The notes below the pieces were generated by a model. It was not told the origin of the DNA. It did no database searches and saw only the letters and a program-made list of their open reading frames with translations. From Labilithrix sp. (GTDB lineage Bacteria > Myxococcota_A > Polyangia > Polyangiales > Polyangiaceae), in contig JAHBWE010000002.1 in NCBI GenBank assembly GCA_019637155.1, positions 1 through 64,000 of the forward strand: a DNA stretch of 64,000 bases, written 5' to 3'. The position numbers were made by a program, and so were the translations under genes. This document shows, piece by piece, positions 34,501 to 42,767 of this stretch (its first letter is position 1; every line of letters begins with the position of its first letter).

Positions 34501-37026
34501 GTGACGCAAGGGATCCTCTCGAGCTACGTGCCGCCGGCGTCTCGCTACGACGAGATGGTGGACGGCGGACTGCGCCCCCGCCCGCACTGGCAGGCGCTCC
34601 TCTCGCACCTCGGCGCGCTGCCGAGCGACACGCTCCAGGAGCGGAAGCAGTTCGTCCAGGACGCGATCGCCTCCGACGGCGTCAGCTACAACGTCTACGC
34701 CGATCCGAAGGGGGGCAGCCGGCCGTGGGAGCTCGATCTCCTGCCGCTCATCCTCCCGAGCGAGGAGTGGTCCGTCATCGCGACCGCGGTCGCGCAGCGC
34801 GCGCGGCTCCTCAACGCGGTCCTGAACGATCTCTACGGGCCGCAGACGCTCCTCGCCGACGGGCTCCTCCCGCCCGCGCTCGTCTTCGGGCAGCGCTCGT
34901 TCCTCTGGCCCGCCATCGGCATTGCGCCGAAGGACGGCGTCGCGATGCACCTCTACGCGGCCGATCTCGCGCGCGCGCCGGACGGCCGCTGGTGGATCCT
35001 CGCCGACCGAACGGGCGGCCCGTCCGGCGCCGGCTACGCGCTCCAGAACCGGATGACGATCTCGCGCGCGCTGCCGGACGCGTTCCGCGATCTCCACATC
35101 GAGCCGCTCGCGCCGTTCTTCAGCGCGCTGCAGGACACGTTGTACCGCGGCGCGCGGCAGGAGACGGGCGAGGCGCCGCTCGCGGTGCTGCTCACGCCGG
35201 GGCCCTTCAACGAGACCTATTTCGAGCATTCTTTCCTCGCGCGCTATTTGGGATTCCCGCTCGTCGAGGGGCAGGACCTCATCGTCCGCGGGGACATGGT
35301 CTATTTGAAGACGCTGCGCGGCCTGAAGCGCGTGCACGCCATCCTCCGCCGCCTCGACGGCGATTATTGCGATCCGGTCGAGCTCCGCCCCGACTCCGCG
35401 ATCGGCATTCCGGGGTTGATGCACGTCATTCGCGCCGGCAACGTCCTCGTCGCCAATTCGCTCGGCGCGAACATCCTCGAGAGCGGCGCGCTCTCCGGCT
35501 TCTATCCCGCGATCAGCGAGCGGCTCTTCGGCGAGCGCCTCGCGATGCCGGGGATCGCGACGTGGTGGTGCGGAGAGGGGCCCGCGCTCGAATATGCGAT
35601 CAAGAACCTCGAGCACCTCGTCATCAAACCCGCTTATCCGACGATCCGGATGGAGCCGATCTTCGGTCACACGCTCGACGCGGCCGCGCGGGAGCGCCTC
35701 GTCGATCGGATGCAGGGCCAGCCGCACGCCTACGTCGCGCAGGAGCACGTGCAGCTCTCGCACGCCCCGACGCTGGGGCGCACGCAGGCGGAGGCGGCCC
35801 TCGCGCGCCCGGCCTCGCTCCGCGTCTACGCCGTCGCGACCCCGAACGGGTACCTCGTGATGCCGGGGGCGCTCACGCGCGTCGCGCCGAGCGACGGCGG
35901 CGACGTCGTCTCGATGCAGTGGGGCGGCTCGAGCAAGGACACCTGGATCCTCGCCGACAAGCCGGTCGTGCGCGTGCCCCTCCGCCGCCCGCGGCTCGGC
36001 GCGGAGGACGTCGTCCAGTCGAGCGTCGACATCGCGTCGCGCGTCGGCGAAAACCTCTTCTGGATGGGGCGCTACGCCGAGCGCTGCGAGGCGGTCGCGC
36101 GCCTGCTCCGCGCCGCGCTCGTCCGCGTCGCGGACGCGTCCCCGCCGTCGCAGCCCGCGCTCCGCACGCTGGGGGCGACCGCGCTCCGGCTCGAGGTGCT
36201 GCCGGCGCCCGACTCCGGCGACGACGTGACCGCGCCGCCGTCGATCGACCTCGCGCGCGACTTCCTCGCCGCCGCGATCGACCCCAGCGTCCCGGGCGGG
36301 CTCGTCGCGAACGTCCTCCGCCTCCACGGGAGCGGCAACCAGGTGCGCGAGCGCATGTCGACGGACAACTGGCACGTGCTCTCGCGCTGCGTCGCCCGCC
36401 TCCCGAAGCGGGACGCGCCGCTCGGCGCCGCGCTCGACTCGCTCGACGAGGTCATGATGACGTGCGTGTCCCTCGCCGGCTTCGCGATGGACGACATGAC
36501 GCGCGACGAGAGCTGGCAGTTCCTCCCGCTCGGACGGCGCCTCGAGCGGCTCGTGCACCTCTCGCGGATGATCGCGAGCGTGCTGAACCTCTCCGCGCAG
36601 GAGCGCGCCGACTCGCTCGAGTGGCTCCTCGAGGCCGCGAACTCGATCGTCACGTTCCGCGCCCGCTATCGCCGCGCGCCGGAGCTCCTCCCCGTCCTCC
36701 ACCTGATCGTCCTCGACGAGACCAACCCGCACGCGATCGCGTTCCAGCTGCGCGACCTCGCGATCACGCTCGTGCGGACGCACGCGCAGCTCGGCGGCGA
36801 CATGTCCGGCGACGACCTCGGCGGCCTCATCGCCGCGCTCCGCAACCTCCCGCTCAGCGGCTTCGAGCCGGAGAAGGGGGAGGAGCTCGAGAAGGCGTGC
36901 AAGCACCTCGCGTCGATCCTCGAGCGCGCGGAGCGGATGGCGTACGCGATATCGGACGCGCTCCAGCGCCGCTTCTTCTCGCACACGGGCACGCAGCCGA
37001 TCGGCATCGGGGAGAAGGCGAAATGA
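34501..37026 (+). CDS. Circularly permuted ATP-grasp fused to alpha-E domain
   Basis: The protein has 841 residues. Residues about 1-490 form the circularly permuted ATP-grasp (DUF404/DUF407) ligase, with YRGDMVYLK-like core VRGDMVYLKTLRGL and VIKPAYPTIR near its end. Residues about 505-835 form the alpha-E (DUF403) helical domain, beginning SRVGENLFWMGRYAERCE. In many genomes these are separate adjacent genes; here they are one polypeptide. The predicted role is ATP-dependent amide or peptide bond formation. The TGA overlaps the next ATG (ATGA). Confidence 0.92.
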   Translation: MTQGILSSYVPPASRYDEMVDGGLRPRPHWQALLSHLGALPSDTLQERKQFVQDAIASDGVSYNVYADPKGGSRPWELDLLPLILPSEEWSVIATAVAQRARLLNAVLNDLYGPQTLLADGLLPPALVFGQRSFLWPAIGIAPKDGVAMHLYAADLARAPDGRWWILADRTGGPSGAGYALQNRMTISRALPDAFRDLHIEPLAPFFSALQDTLYRGARQETGEAPLAVLLTPGPFNETYFEHSFLARYLGFPLVEGQDLIVRGDMVYLKTLRGLKRVHAILRRLDGDYCDPVELRPDSAIGIPGLMHVIRAGNVLVANSLGANILESGALSGFYPAISERLFGERLAMPGIATWWCGEGPALEYAIKNLEHLVIKPAYPTIRMEPIFGHTLDAAARERLVDRMQGQPHAYVAQEHVQLSHAPTLGRTQAEAALARPASLRVYAVATPNGYLVMPGALTRVAPSDGGDVVSMQWGGSSKDTWILADKPVVRVPLRRPRLGAEDVVQSSVDIASRVGENLFWMGRYAERCEAVARLLRAALVRVADASPPSQPALRTLGATALRLEVLPAPDSGDDVTAPPSIDLARDFLAAAIDPSVPGGLVANVLRLHGSGNQVRERMSTDNWHVLSRCVARLPKRDAPLGAALDSLDEVMMTCVSLAGFAMDDMTRDESWQFLPLGRRLERLVHLSRMIASVLNLSAQERADSLEWLLEAANSIVTFRARYRRAPELLPVLHLIVLDETNPHAIAFQLRDLAITLVRTHAQLGGDMSGDDLGGLIAALRNLPLSGFEPEKGEELEKACKHLASILERAERMAYAISDALQRRFFSHTGTQPIGIGEKAK

Positions 37027-38366
37027 CGACGCGACCCCCGAACCGTGACCGCGACGAGCGCGACGAGGACGCGGGCGCGGAAGAAGATCCGATGACGATG
37101 CGCCCGCAGAGCTCGCCCCAGATCCTGGAGCGCACCGTGGTCGGGCCGCGGCCGCCGGACTCGCAGACGGCGCGCCCGCCGAGCACGTCCGCGTTCGGGA
37201 TCCCGAGCTCCTTCGGCCCGGACGACGAGGAGGAGCACGCCTCCGACACCGAGGCGACGACGCCGCCCCCGCCGCACGCGAACGTGCAGGTCCACGCCAC
37301 CGAGCCGCCGCCGACGCGGTTCGCGCACGGCACGCAAGAGGCCTCGAGCCGCTCGGATCCCTACGGCGGCGACGAGGAGCACACCGCCGCGTTCCTCCGC
37401 TCCCCCGTCGCCCCCGCCACGCGCGCGTACGCGGTGGTCCACGACACGATTTACACGTACGAGCACCCGGTCAGCCTCTCGCGCCAGATCGTCCACCTCG
37501 CGCCGCGGCCGCTCTCTTATCAAACTTGCCGCTCGCACGTCCTCAAGGTGACGCCCGAGCCGGAGATATTGGCCACTACCGAGGACGCCTTCGGTAATCC
37601 CATTACCTCTTTGTTCATCGAGCCGGAGCACACGTCGCTCAAGGTGCAAGCCGAGACCTGGGTCGACATCACCGCGCGCGAATACCCGGCCGACGACGAC
37701 ACGCCGCCGTGGGAGGAGGTCCGCGGCCGCCTCGCTTACCGCGCCGGGCGTCCGCCGCACCCGGCCGATCTCGAGGCGTCGCGCTTCCTCTTCGAGAGCG
37801 CCCGCGTCCGCAACAAGCGTGAGCTCGCGCAGTGGACGCTCGCCTGCTTCCCGCCGCGGGTCCCGATCCTCGCCGGGGTGCGGTCGCTCATGAACCGCAT
37901 CCACGAGGAGCTCACCTTCGACCCGAAGGCGACGACGGTCTCGACGCCGGTGATGGCGGTGTTCGAGCTGAAGCGCGGCGTGTGCCAGGACTTCGCGCAC
38001 CTCATGCTCTCGTGCCTCCGCAGCATCGGGCTCGCGGCGCGCTACGTGAGCGGCTACCTCCTCACGCATCCGCCGCCGGGCCGCCAGCGCCTCGTCGGCG
38101 CCGACGCGAGCCACGCCTGGATCAGCGTCTACGTCCCCGACGACGCGGGCGGGGTCTGGGTCGACGCCGACCCGACGAATGGTGTCTTCCCGAGCCTCGA
38201 GCACGTGACGCTGGGCTGGGGCCGCGACTACGACGACGTGATCCCGCTCCGCGGCGTCCTCCTCGGCGGCGGCGACCACGAGCTCGACATCGCGGTCACG
38301 GTCGCCCCCGAGGCCGACTACGAGAGCGTGTTCGGCGCGACGCGCTCGCCGCCGGCGGCGGTCTGA
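37023..38366 (+). CDS. Second transglutaminase-like protein with disordered acidic N-terminus
   Basis: The protein has 447 residues. The first 130 are disordered and rich in Asp, Glu, Pro and Thr. The transglutaminase N-terminal beta domain starts at about 140 (VVHDTIYTYEHPVSL), and the core catalytic triad is Cys at about 320 (RGVCQDFAHL), His at about 363 (ASHAWISVY) and Asp at about 380 (WVDADPTNG). No signal peptide. It is translationally coupled (4-nt overlap) to the ATP-grasp-alpha-E gene, so the two should be made in similar amounts. The long disordered leader is unusual for the family. Confidence 0.9.
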   Translation: MTTRPPNRDRDERDEDAGAEEDPMTMRPQSSPQILERTVVGPRPPDSQTARPPSTSAFGIPSSFGPDDEEEHASDTEATTPPPPHANVQVHATEPPPTRFAHGTQEASSRSDPYGGDEEHTAAFLRSPVAPATRAYAVVHDTIYTYEHPVSLSRQIVHLAPRPLSYQTCRSHVLKVTPEPEILATTEDAFGNPITSLFIEPEHTSLKVQAETWVDITAREYPADDDTPPWEEVRGRLAYRAGRPPHPADLEASRFLFESARVRNKRELAQWTLACFPPRVPILAGVRSLMNRIHEELTFDPKATTVSTPVMAVFELKRGVCQDFAHLMLSCLRSIGLAARYVSGYLLTHPPPGRQRLVGADASHAWISVYVPDDAGGVWVDADPTNGVFPSLEHVTLGWGRDYDDVIPLRGVLLGGGDHELDIAVTVAPEADYESVFGATRSPPAAV

Positions 38367-38386
38367 TCGTTCCAGCGGTCCTACGC

Positions 38387-39213
38387 TCACTCCGCGAGTA
38401 CGAGATCGTTGAGGTAGCGCGTGTTGCAGTGCGCGCCTTGATTGTCCTCGGCGCCGCAGCACTCGGGGCAGGAGAGGAGGACGTCATAACCGCGTTGCCA
38501 GATGAGCCATGCCCGTCGCGCGGTCTCGTCCTCCTCGTTGGCGGCGAGGGCGAAGCCGAGCGTGATCCCCGCAGCGAGCGAGTCCCGGGCGAGCAGCCGC
38601 GACGCGATACGCGCTTCGACATGGTACCCGGTGTCCGTGGTCCGGACGGCCCGCTCGAACCCGTCGTCCGGCTCCCTCGTGTCGGGCCGGTACGTGCGCG
38701 CCCGATTGTTCCAGTCGATGATCCACTGGTACTCCAGCGGGGAGTAACTCCCCGTGCGCGGTCCGTTGCCGAGGTAGATCTCGACGCCGTCGTTCTCCCA
38801 GAGGTAGTCATGGCCGTTCTTGCCGGGCGTCGGATCGGTGACGCGCGCCGCGACGTAGACGTGGTGCTCGTCCCACGCGACCGAGAAGGCGTACACGTTG
38901 GGGATGTCTCGGTGCCCGAGGATGTGCGTCGCGGTCACGCTGTCGAGGTTGAAGAACTGCGCGCAGGCCCAGTCCTCGAGCTCGCCGTCGATCGTGATGA
39001 GCCCCTTCGCGCGTGGCGCGGTGAACGTCTCGCCTTCCAGCGCCAAGGGCGCGGGGCACGAGGTGCCTGGCGGGATCGCCACGCCGCTGTCGCTCTTGGG
39101 CCTTCGCCCGCGTCGGGCAGGGACGGACCGGCGCCGGGCCTCGCGCCGACGATATCGAGCCCGCAGGCGGCGAGCATGCCGACGGCGACCGCACCTCTGA
39201 TGCCCCAAGCCAC
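38387..39213 (-). pseudogene. CBM9-like lipoprotein with a one-base frameshift
   Basis: A GTG at 39213 opens a convincing lipoprotein signal (AWGIRGAVAVGMLAACG, lipobox LAAC) and short linker, but that frame soon becomes meaningless. The frame one base over carries a good carbohydrate-binding CBM9/DOMON-like domain: GLITIDGELEDW, VYAFSVAWDEHHVYVAARV, ENDGVEIYLGN. The switch fits loss of one base in the GGG run at about 39098-39100. Restoring it gives one continuous protein of about 276 residues. This is either a real pseudogene or a sequencing error. The end has several Cys (SCPECCGAED, HCNTRY). Confidence 0.75.
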
Positions 39214-39278
39214 TATCCTTCATCATGTCGTCCCAGTGTCGGGTCAACAAGCGTTTCCGCGCGCGTCGCTGCTCTCAC

Positions 39279-40127
39279 TTACTCGGCGAGGTTGCCGGCG
39301 AGGACGTCGGCCGGCATGTAGGTGTTCCATTCGCGCGTGCGCGTGCCGTCCGATGCGAGGGTGAGGATGGTGGGGGTCCCCTTGATCGCGAGCTCGCGGC
39401 ACCAGCGGTTCACGGTCGGCTTCTCGTCGTCGCTGATGTCGAGCGCGACGGCGATGAACGTGTCGGCGACGATCATCGCGACCTCGGGATCGGCGAAGCT
39501 CTCCTCCAGCTCCTTCGAGCCTTTGTCCCATTCGGCCCCCACGAAGACGAGGACCGGACGCTGCTCGCGGCGCGCTCGCGCGAGCGGCCGGTCGACGTCG
39601 TCGCGCACCCAGTCGATCCGGGGCCGCGGCGTCTTCGCGAGCGCCCTCGCGCGCCGAGCCTCCGCGCGCGCGAGCCGCGCGTCGTGGTGACGCTTCGCCT
39701 CCCGCAGCTTCGCGGCGAGCTCCCGCGGCGGCGGGAGCGACTCGGTCCGATACAGCTCGTTCGGGCTCGCATAGCGCGCCGCGTGCGGGACGTCGGCGAA
39801 GGTCCCGAGCGCCATCGTGGTGGACGTGGTGGACGTGCGCGGGGCGCCGAACCGCCAGTCGTAGCCGCGGTACGCGCTCTCCTCTCGATTCGTGACGACG
39901 CGCACCGCGATGAAGTCGGCGAGCGCCTCGCGGACCGGGAGCGTGTCGAACGCGCGATCGTCGGGCGCGCCGGTGGGCTGGAAGTGGAGCAAGAGGGGCT
40001 TCTTCTCCGTCTTCGCGAGCGCCTCGGCCTCGTCGAGCGTGTGCCACGCGACGGCCGGTCCGACGCGCGGGCTCTTCCCGCACGCGGCGGCGGCGAGGAG
40101 GAGCGCGAGGACGCGCGCGGTCGTCAT
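39279..40127 (-). CDS. Lipoprotein with two thioredoxin-fold domains lacking CxxC
   Basis: The protein has 282 residues, with lipobox AAAC. Two thioredoxin-like segments: about 25-110 (WHTLDEAEALAKTEKKPLLL) and about 175-280 (RPVLVFVGAEWDKGSKELEE, then IKGTPTILTLASDG with the cis-Pro). At the position where DsbD-gamma-type domains have the CxxC, the sequence is AEWDKGSKEL, so the redox pair is gone and a binding or structural role is more likely. The start overlaps the upstream paralogue's stop (ATGA). Confidence 0.8.
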   Translation of the reverse strand: MTTARVLALLLAAAACGKSPRVGPAVAWHTLDEAEALAKTEKKPLLLHFQPTGAPDDRAFDTLPVREALADFIAVRVVTNREESAYRGYDWRFGAPRTSTTSTTMALGTFADVPHAARYASPNELYRTESLPPPRELAAKLREAKRHHDARLARAEARRARALAKTPRPRIDWVRDDVDRPLARARREQRPVLVFVGAEWDKGSKELEESFADPEVAMIVADTFIAVALDISDDEKPTVNRWCRELAIKGTPTILTLASDGTRTREWNTYMPADVLAGNLAE

Positions 40128-40915
40128 CGGACCCGTTCTCGCGCGTGCTGCTCGAGCGCGGGCACCAGCGTCTCCACCGCGATCCCGCTCGGGAAGCGCT
40201 GGCGCTCTCCGCCGTGCGCGTCCTCGACGGCGAGGGCGGGCTGGTCGACCTCGAGGCGGACGACGACGAAGGAGCGCTCGAGGACCTCGCGCACGAGCGG
40301 GTGGGCGAGCGTGCTCCCTTCCATCCGCATCGACTCCTCCGTCCACGTGTGCGCGGAGACGACGAGGAGCGGTTTGTTCGCGGCGCGGGCGTCGCGGCGC
40401 GCGGCGGCGAGGTCCGTCTCCCACGCCGGCGCGTCGTCGCGCGGCTTCGCCGCCTTCATGCGCGCGCGCACGGCCGCCAGCGCCTCGTCATGCCGATCGG
40501 CCGCCGCGTCGAGCCGCGCCGCGAGCTCCGCGGGCTCGACGAAGGTGTGAATGCGCTCGAGGTCGCCGCGCGCGCCGTCGAGCGAGTCGAGCGCGAGGAG
40601 GGTGGGGAGGCCGACGAGGTCGAACCGTCGGCGCGCGGCCGCGGTCGCGGGGTCTTCGTCGTCGGTCGCGTCGACGCGCACGGTGACGAAGCGCTGGCTC
40701 GCGGCGCGGACGGCGGGGTGCGTGAACGCTTGGTCGTCGAGCTTCCTGCAGGCCACGCTCCACTCGGCGCACACGAAGACGAGGGCGGGCTTGCCGCTCT
40801 CTCTCGCATGGACCTCACCGGCGTCGAGCGGCTCCCACGGGATCTGCGGCGCGACGCGCTGCTTGCCGCAGCCGGCGAGGAGCGTGAGCAACACGACGAT
40901 CCGGAGCGGCGCCAC
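40124..40915 (-). CDS. Thioredoxin-fold lipoprotein with one active-site Cys missing
   Basis: The protein has 263 residues, with lipobox LAGC. The first thioredoxin segment has AEWSVACRKLDDQAF, aligning with the WCVAC of DsbD-gamma; the first Cys is Ser and the second remains. VGLPTLLALD supplies the cis-Pro loop. A second thioredoxin-like segment starts at about residue 165 (AANKPLLVVSAHTWTEESM) and has no Cys pair. It is operonic with the paralogue at 39279-40127. One Cys could still support mixed-disulfide chemistry. Confidence 0.8.
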   Translation of the reverse strand: MAPLRIVVLLTLLAGCGKQRVAPQIPWEPLDAGEVHARESGKPALVFVCAEWSVACRKLDDQAFTHPAVRAASQRFVTVRVDATDDEDPATAAARRRFDLVGLPTLLALDSLDGARGDLERIHTFVEPAELAARLDAAADRHDEALAAVRARMKAAKPRDDAPAWETDLAAARRDARAANKPLLVVSAHTWTEESMRMEGSTLAHPLVREVLERSFVVVRLEVDQPALAVEDAHGGERQRFPSGIAVETLVPALEQHARERVR

Positions 40916-40951
40916 GAGGGGAGCTACACGCCGCGGCGCCGAATATTCCCG

Positions 40952-41359
40952 TCAGTCGCGGTCGATCCCGTCCGGGAGCGTGACCCACGCGTGTTTGCGG
41001 TTCTCGTAGACGGAGAAGCTCGGCGGAGGGAACGACGGATCGGCGAACGCGCCGAGCGCCACGGCGGTGAAGCCTGGCAGCGCGTCGAGCTCGTAGAACA
41101 CGGTCGATCCGCAGACGCCGCAGAAGCGGAAGGTGATCGCGTTGCCGCTCTCCGCTCTTCGCGTCCACTGGCTCGCGTTGCCCTCGACGCGCACGGCGTC
41201 CTTCGGCCAGCGGGCCTGGGCTCCGAAGGCGCTGCCGGTCCGCTTCTGACACGCGAGGCAATGGCAGACGGAGACGCGAACGGGCTCGCCTTCGCACGTG
41301 GCGCGGAGCTGGCCGCAGCTGCAGGTCGCGATGCGTGAGGTGGTGCGCGTGGTGCTCAT
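40952..41359 (-). CDS. GFA-family zinc protein (glutathione-dependent formaldehyde-activating-like)
   Basis: The protein has 135 residues. The zinc cysteines are in place: CSCGQLRATC near the N-terminus, CHCLACQKRTGSAFG, and FCGVCGSTVFYE. This is the GFA/CENP-V fold. Family members bind S-hydroxymethylglutathione or related thiols, though most are functionally uncharacterised. The chosen ATG overlaps the stop of the pseudokinase fragment (ATGA), so the two are cotranscribed. Confidence 0.9.
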   Translation of the reverse strand: MSTTRTTSRIATCSCGQLRATCEGEPVRVSVCHCLACQKRTGSAFGAQARWPKDAVRVEGNASQWTRRAESGNAITFRFCGVCGSTVFYELDALPGFTAVALGAFADPSFPPPSFSVYENRKHAWVTLPDGIDRD

Positions 41360-41898
41360 TCCGCGGAGCATACGAGACGCCAGGCCTCGCGCATCACGCC
41401 GATGCTCGGGTAGCGCGCGTCGCGGTCGCGCGCGAGCGCGGTGGCGACGAAGGACTCCACGAGCGGCGGAAAGGCGCGGCCCGCGATCTCTTCGAGGGTG
41501 GGCGCGGGTCGATCGAGCTTGAGCGCGATCCGCGTGAGCGCGTTGTGCCCGTCGAACGGCGTCTTGCCCGCGAGCGCCGAGAACGCGATCGCTCCGATCG
41601 CGTAGATGTCCGCGCGGCCGTCGACGTTCGCGGAGCCGCGGACCAGCTCCGGCGCCATGAAGGTGAAGGATCCGATGGTAACGTTGAAGGAATCTAAATC
41701 GTCCAATGCGGCCAGCTTCCGGTTCGGCTCTGGCACGAGCCGCGCGCGCCCCCCTTCGAGGACGACGCGGCTCGGCCGGAGACCGCGGTCGATCTCCCCG
41801 CGTGCGTGTGTGGCTGCGACCTCGTCGATCACGTCCGACAGGATCGGCCCGAGCTCGTCGAGCGTGAGAGGACCTGCCTTCATCCGCTCGGCGAGCAT
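41356..41898 (-). CDS. Kinase C-lobe fragment, predicted pseudokinase
   Basis: The protein has 180 residues. It matches only the C-lobe of Ser/Thr kinases: GSFTFMAPELVRG (activation segment end), DGRADIYAIGAIAFSALAGKTPF, and the late RDRDARYPS. The catalytic loop is degenerate: HRDLKPxN has become DRGLRPSRV. The N-lobe with the ATP Lys is absent, and no DFG is seen. Upstream sequence is another gene, so no missing half is nearby. It might be a scaffold, or a decaying kinase. The start could be 5 codons later (41883). Confidence 0.75.
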   Translation of the reverse strand: MLAERMKAGPLTLDELGPILSDVIDEVAATHARGEIDRGLRPSRVVLEGGRARLVPEPNRKLAALDDLDSFNVTIGSFTFMAPELVRGSANVDGRADIYAIGAIAFSALAGKTPFDGHNALTRIALKLDRPAPTLEEIAGRAFPPLVESFVATALARDRDARYPSIGVMREAWRLVCSAE

Positions 41899-41917
41899 CC
41901 TTTGTTCTGGCCCGCCG

Positions 41918-42448
41918 TCAGGACGCGAGCAAGGCGGGCGCGGCGAAGAGGTCGTAGGTGAGGAGCATGAAGCGGCCGATCTCGCGGCGGAGGGCGGCGC
42001 GGCCCTCGGTCGTGAGGCGGAACTGGGCGCGGTCCGACGCGGGCAGCAGATCGAGGCGATCCGCGAGCGCGCAGGCCCAGGCCGCGCAGCGGACGCGGTC
42101 GTCGCGCGGAACGGAGCGCGGCCAGAGCTCGAGCCCGACGAGGTACCCGCGCGCGAACGACGCGCACGCGTCGGCGTCGGCGGGCGGCGGCGTGAACGGT
42201 CGCCGCCGGCTCGTCTCGACGTCGACGACCCGAAACGCGGCGCAGAGGAGGCGATCGAGCTCGTCGTGCGCGGCGTCGTCGGGTCGGACGACGCGCCGCC
42301 ACGCGTCGAGCGCGATCGGCGCCGGCGAGCTCACGACCGCGTGCATGAAGCCCACGGCGCCTTGGAGGTCGAACGAGGAACGAGCGGCGAGGAGCTCGGC
42401 GAGCGCGCCTTCGTCTTCGGGAGTCAGCGTTTCGATTTCATCGTGCAT
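41918..42448 (-). CDS. UPF0149/YecA-like protein
   Basis: The protein has 176 residues. The N-terminal half, LLAARSSFDLQGAVGFMHAV followed by SSPAPIALDAWRRVV, resembles the UPF0149 (YecA/YgfB) family. The C-terminal half is a helical region with a Cys-containing stretch but no zinc-binding SEC-C tail. The ATG at 42448 is preferred over an upstream extension to 42538, whose composition is atypical. The gene lies 19 bp upstream of the kinase fragment on the same strand. Function unknown. Confidence 0.6.
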   Translation of the reverse strand: MHDEIETLTPEDEGALAELLAARSSFDLQGAVGFMHAVVSSPAPIALDAWRRVVRPDDAAHDELDRLLCAAFRVVDVETSRRRPFTPPPADADACASFARGYLVGLELWPRSVPRDDRVRCAAWACALADRLDLLPASDRAQFRLTTEGRAALRREIGRFMLLTYDLFAAPALLAS

Positions 42449-42767
42449 GCCGATGGTTCGGCTCTCGCGCGCGCCGGTTGCGCCGGATCGTGCCGCTTTT
42501 TCCGCGCCCACGCTGGCACGGAACTCGCGGGTACGCACACCTGTATGGAGCTCAAAGCGCTCCGGCTGCGCGTCACTGGCATGCGAAAGAGCTCCCGATC
42601 CTCGAGGGCGGCGCGTGCTCCGTGGGTCGCGTCGATCGGGGGAGCGCTGAGCAAGAATCCCGTCGCGTCCGTGGGGTTGCCAGGGGGCGGTTCGTGCTTA
42701 GGTTCCGCTGCCCGCGTCGGTCGCCGCGGTCGCTTGCGCGCGGTGGGCGCGCTAAGGAGCTCTCGCT
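42449..42767. other. Intergenic gap of 319 bp, divergent promoters expected
   Basis: No gene is supported here. It must hold promoters for the UPF0149-like gene and the ABC exporter, but no good -35/-10 pair is visible on either strand. The clearest element is the ribosome site AAGGAG at 42754-42759, 8 nt before the TTG start of the exporter. Confidence 0.5.

Noticed and set aside
42424..42654. A 76-residue minus-strand reading frame in the gap before the ABC exporter
   Set aside because: It overlaps the start region of the UPF0149-like gene, has no ribosome site and gives random-looking sequence.
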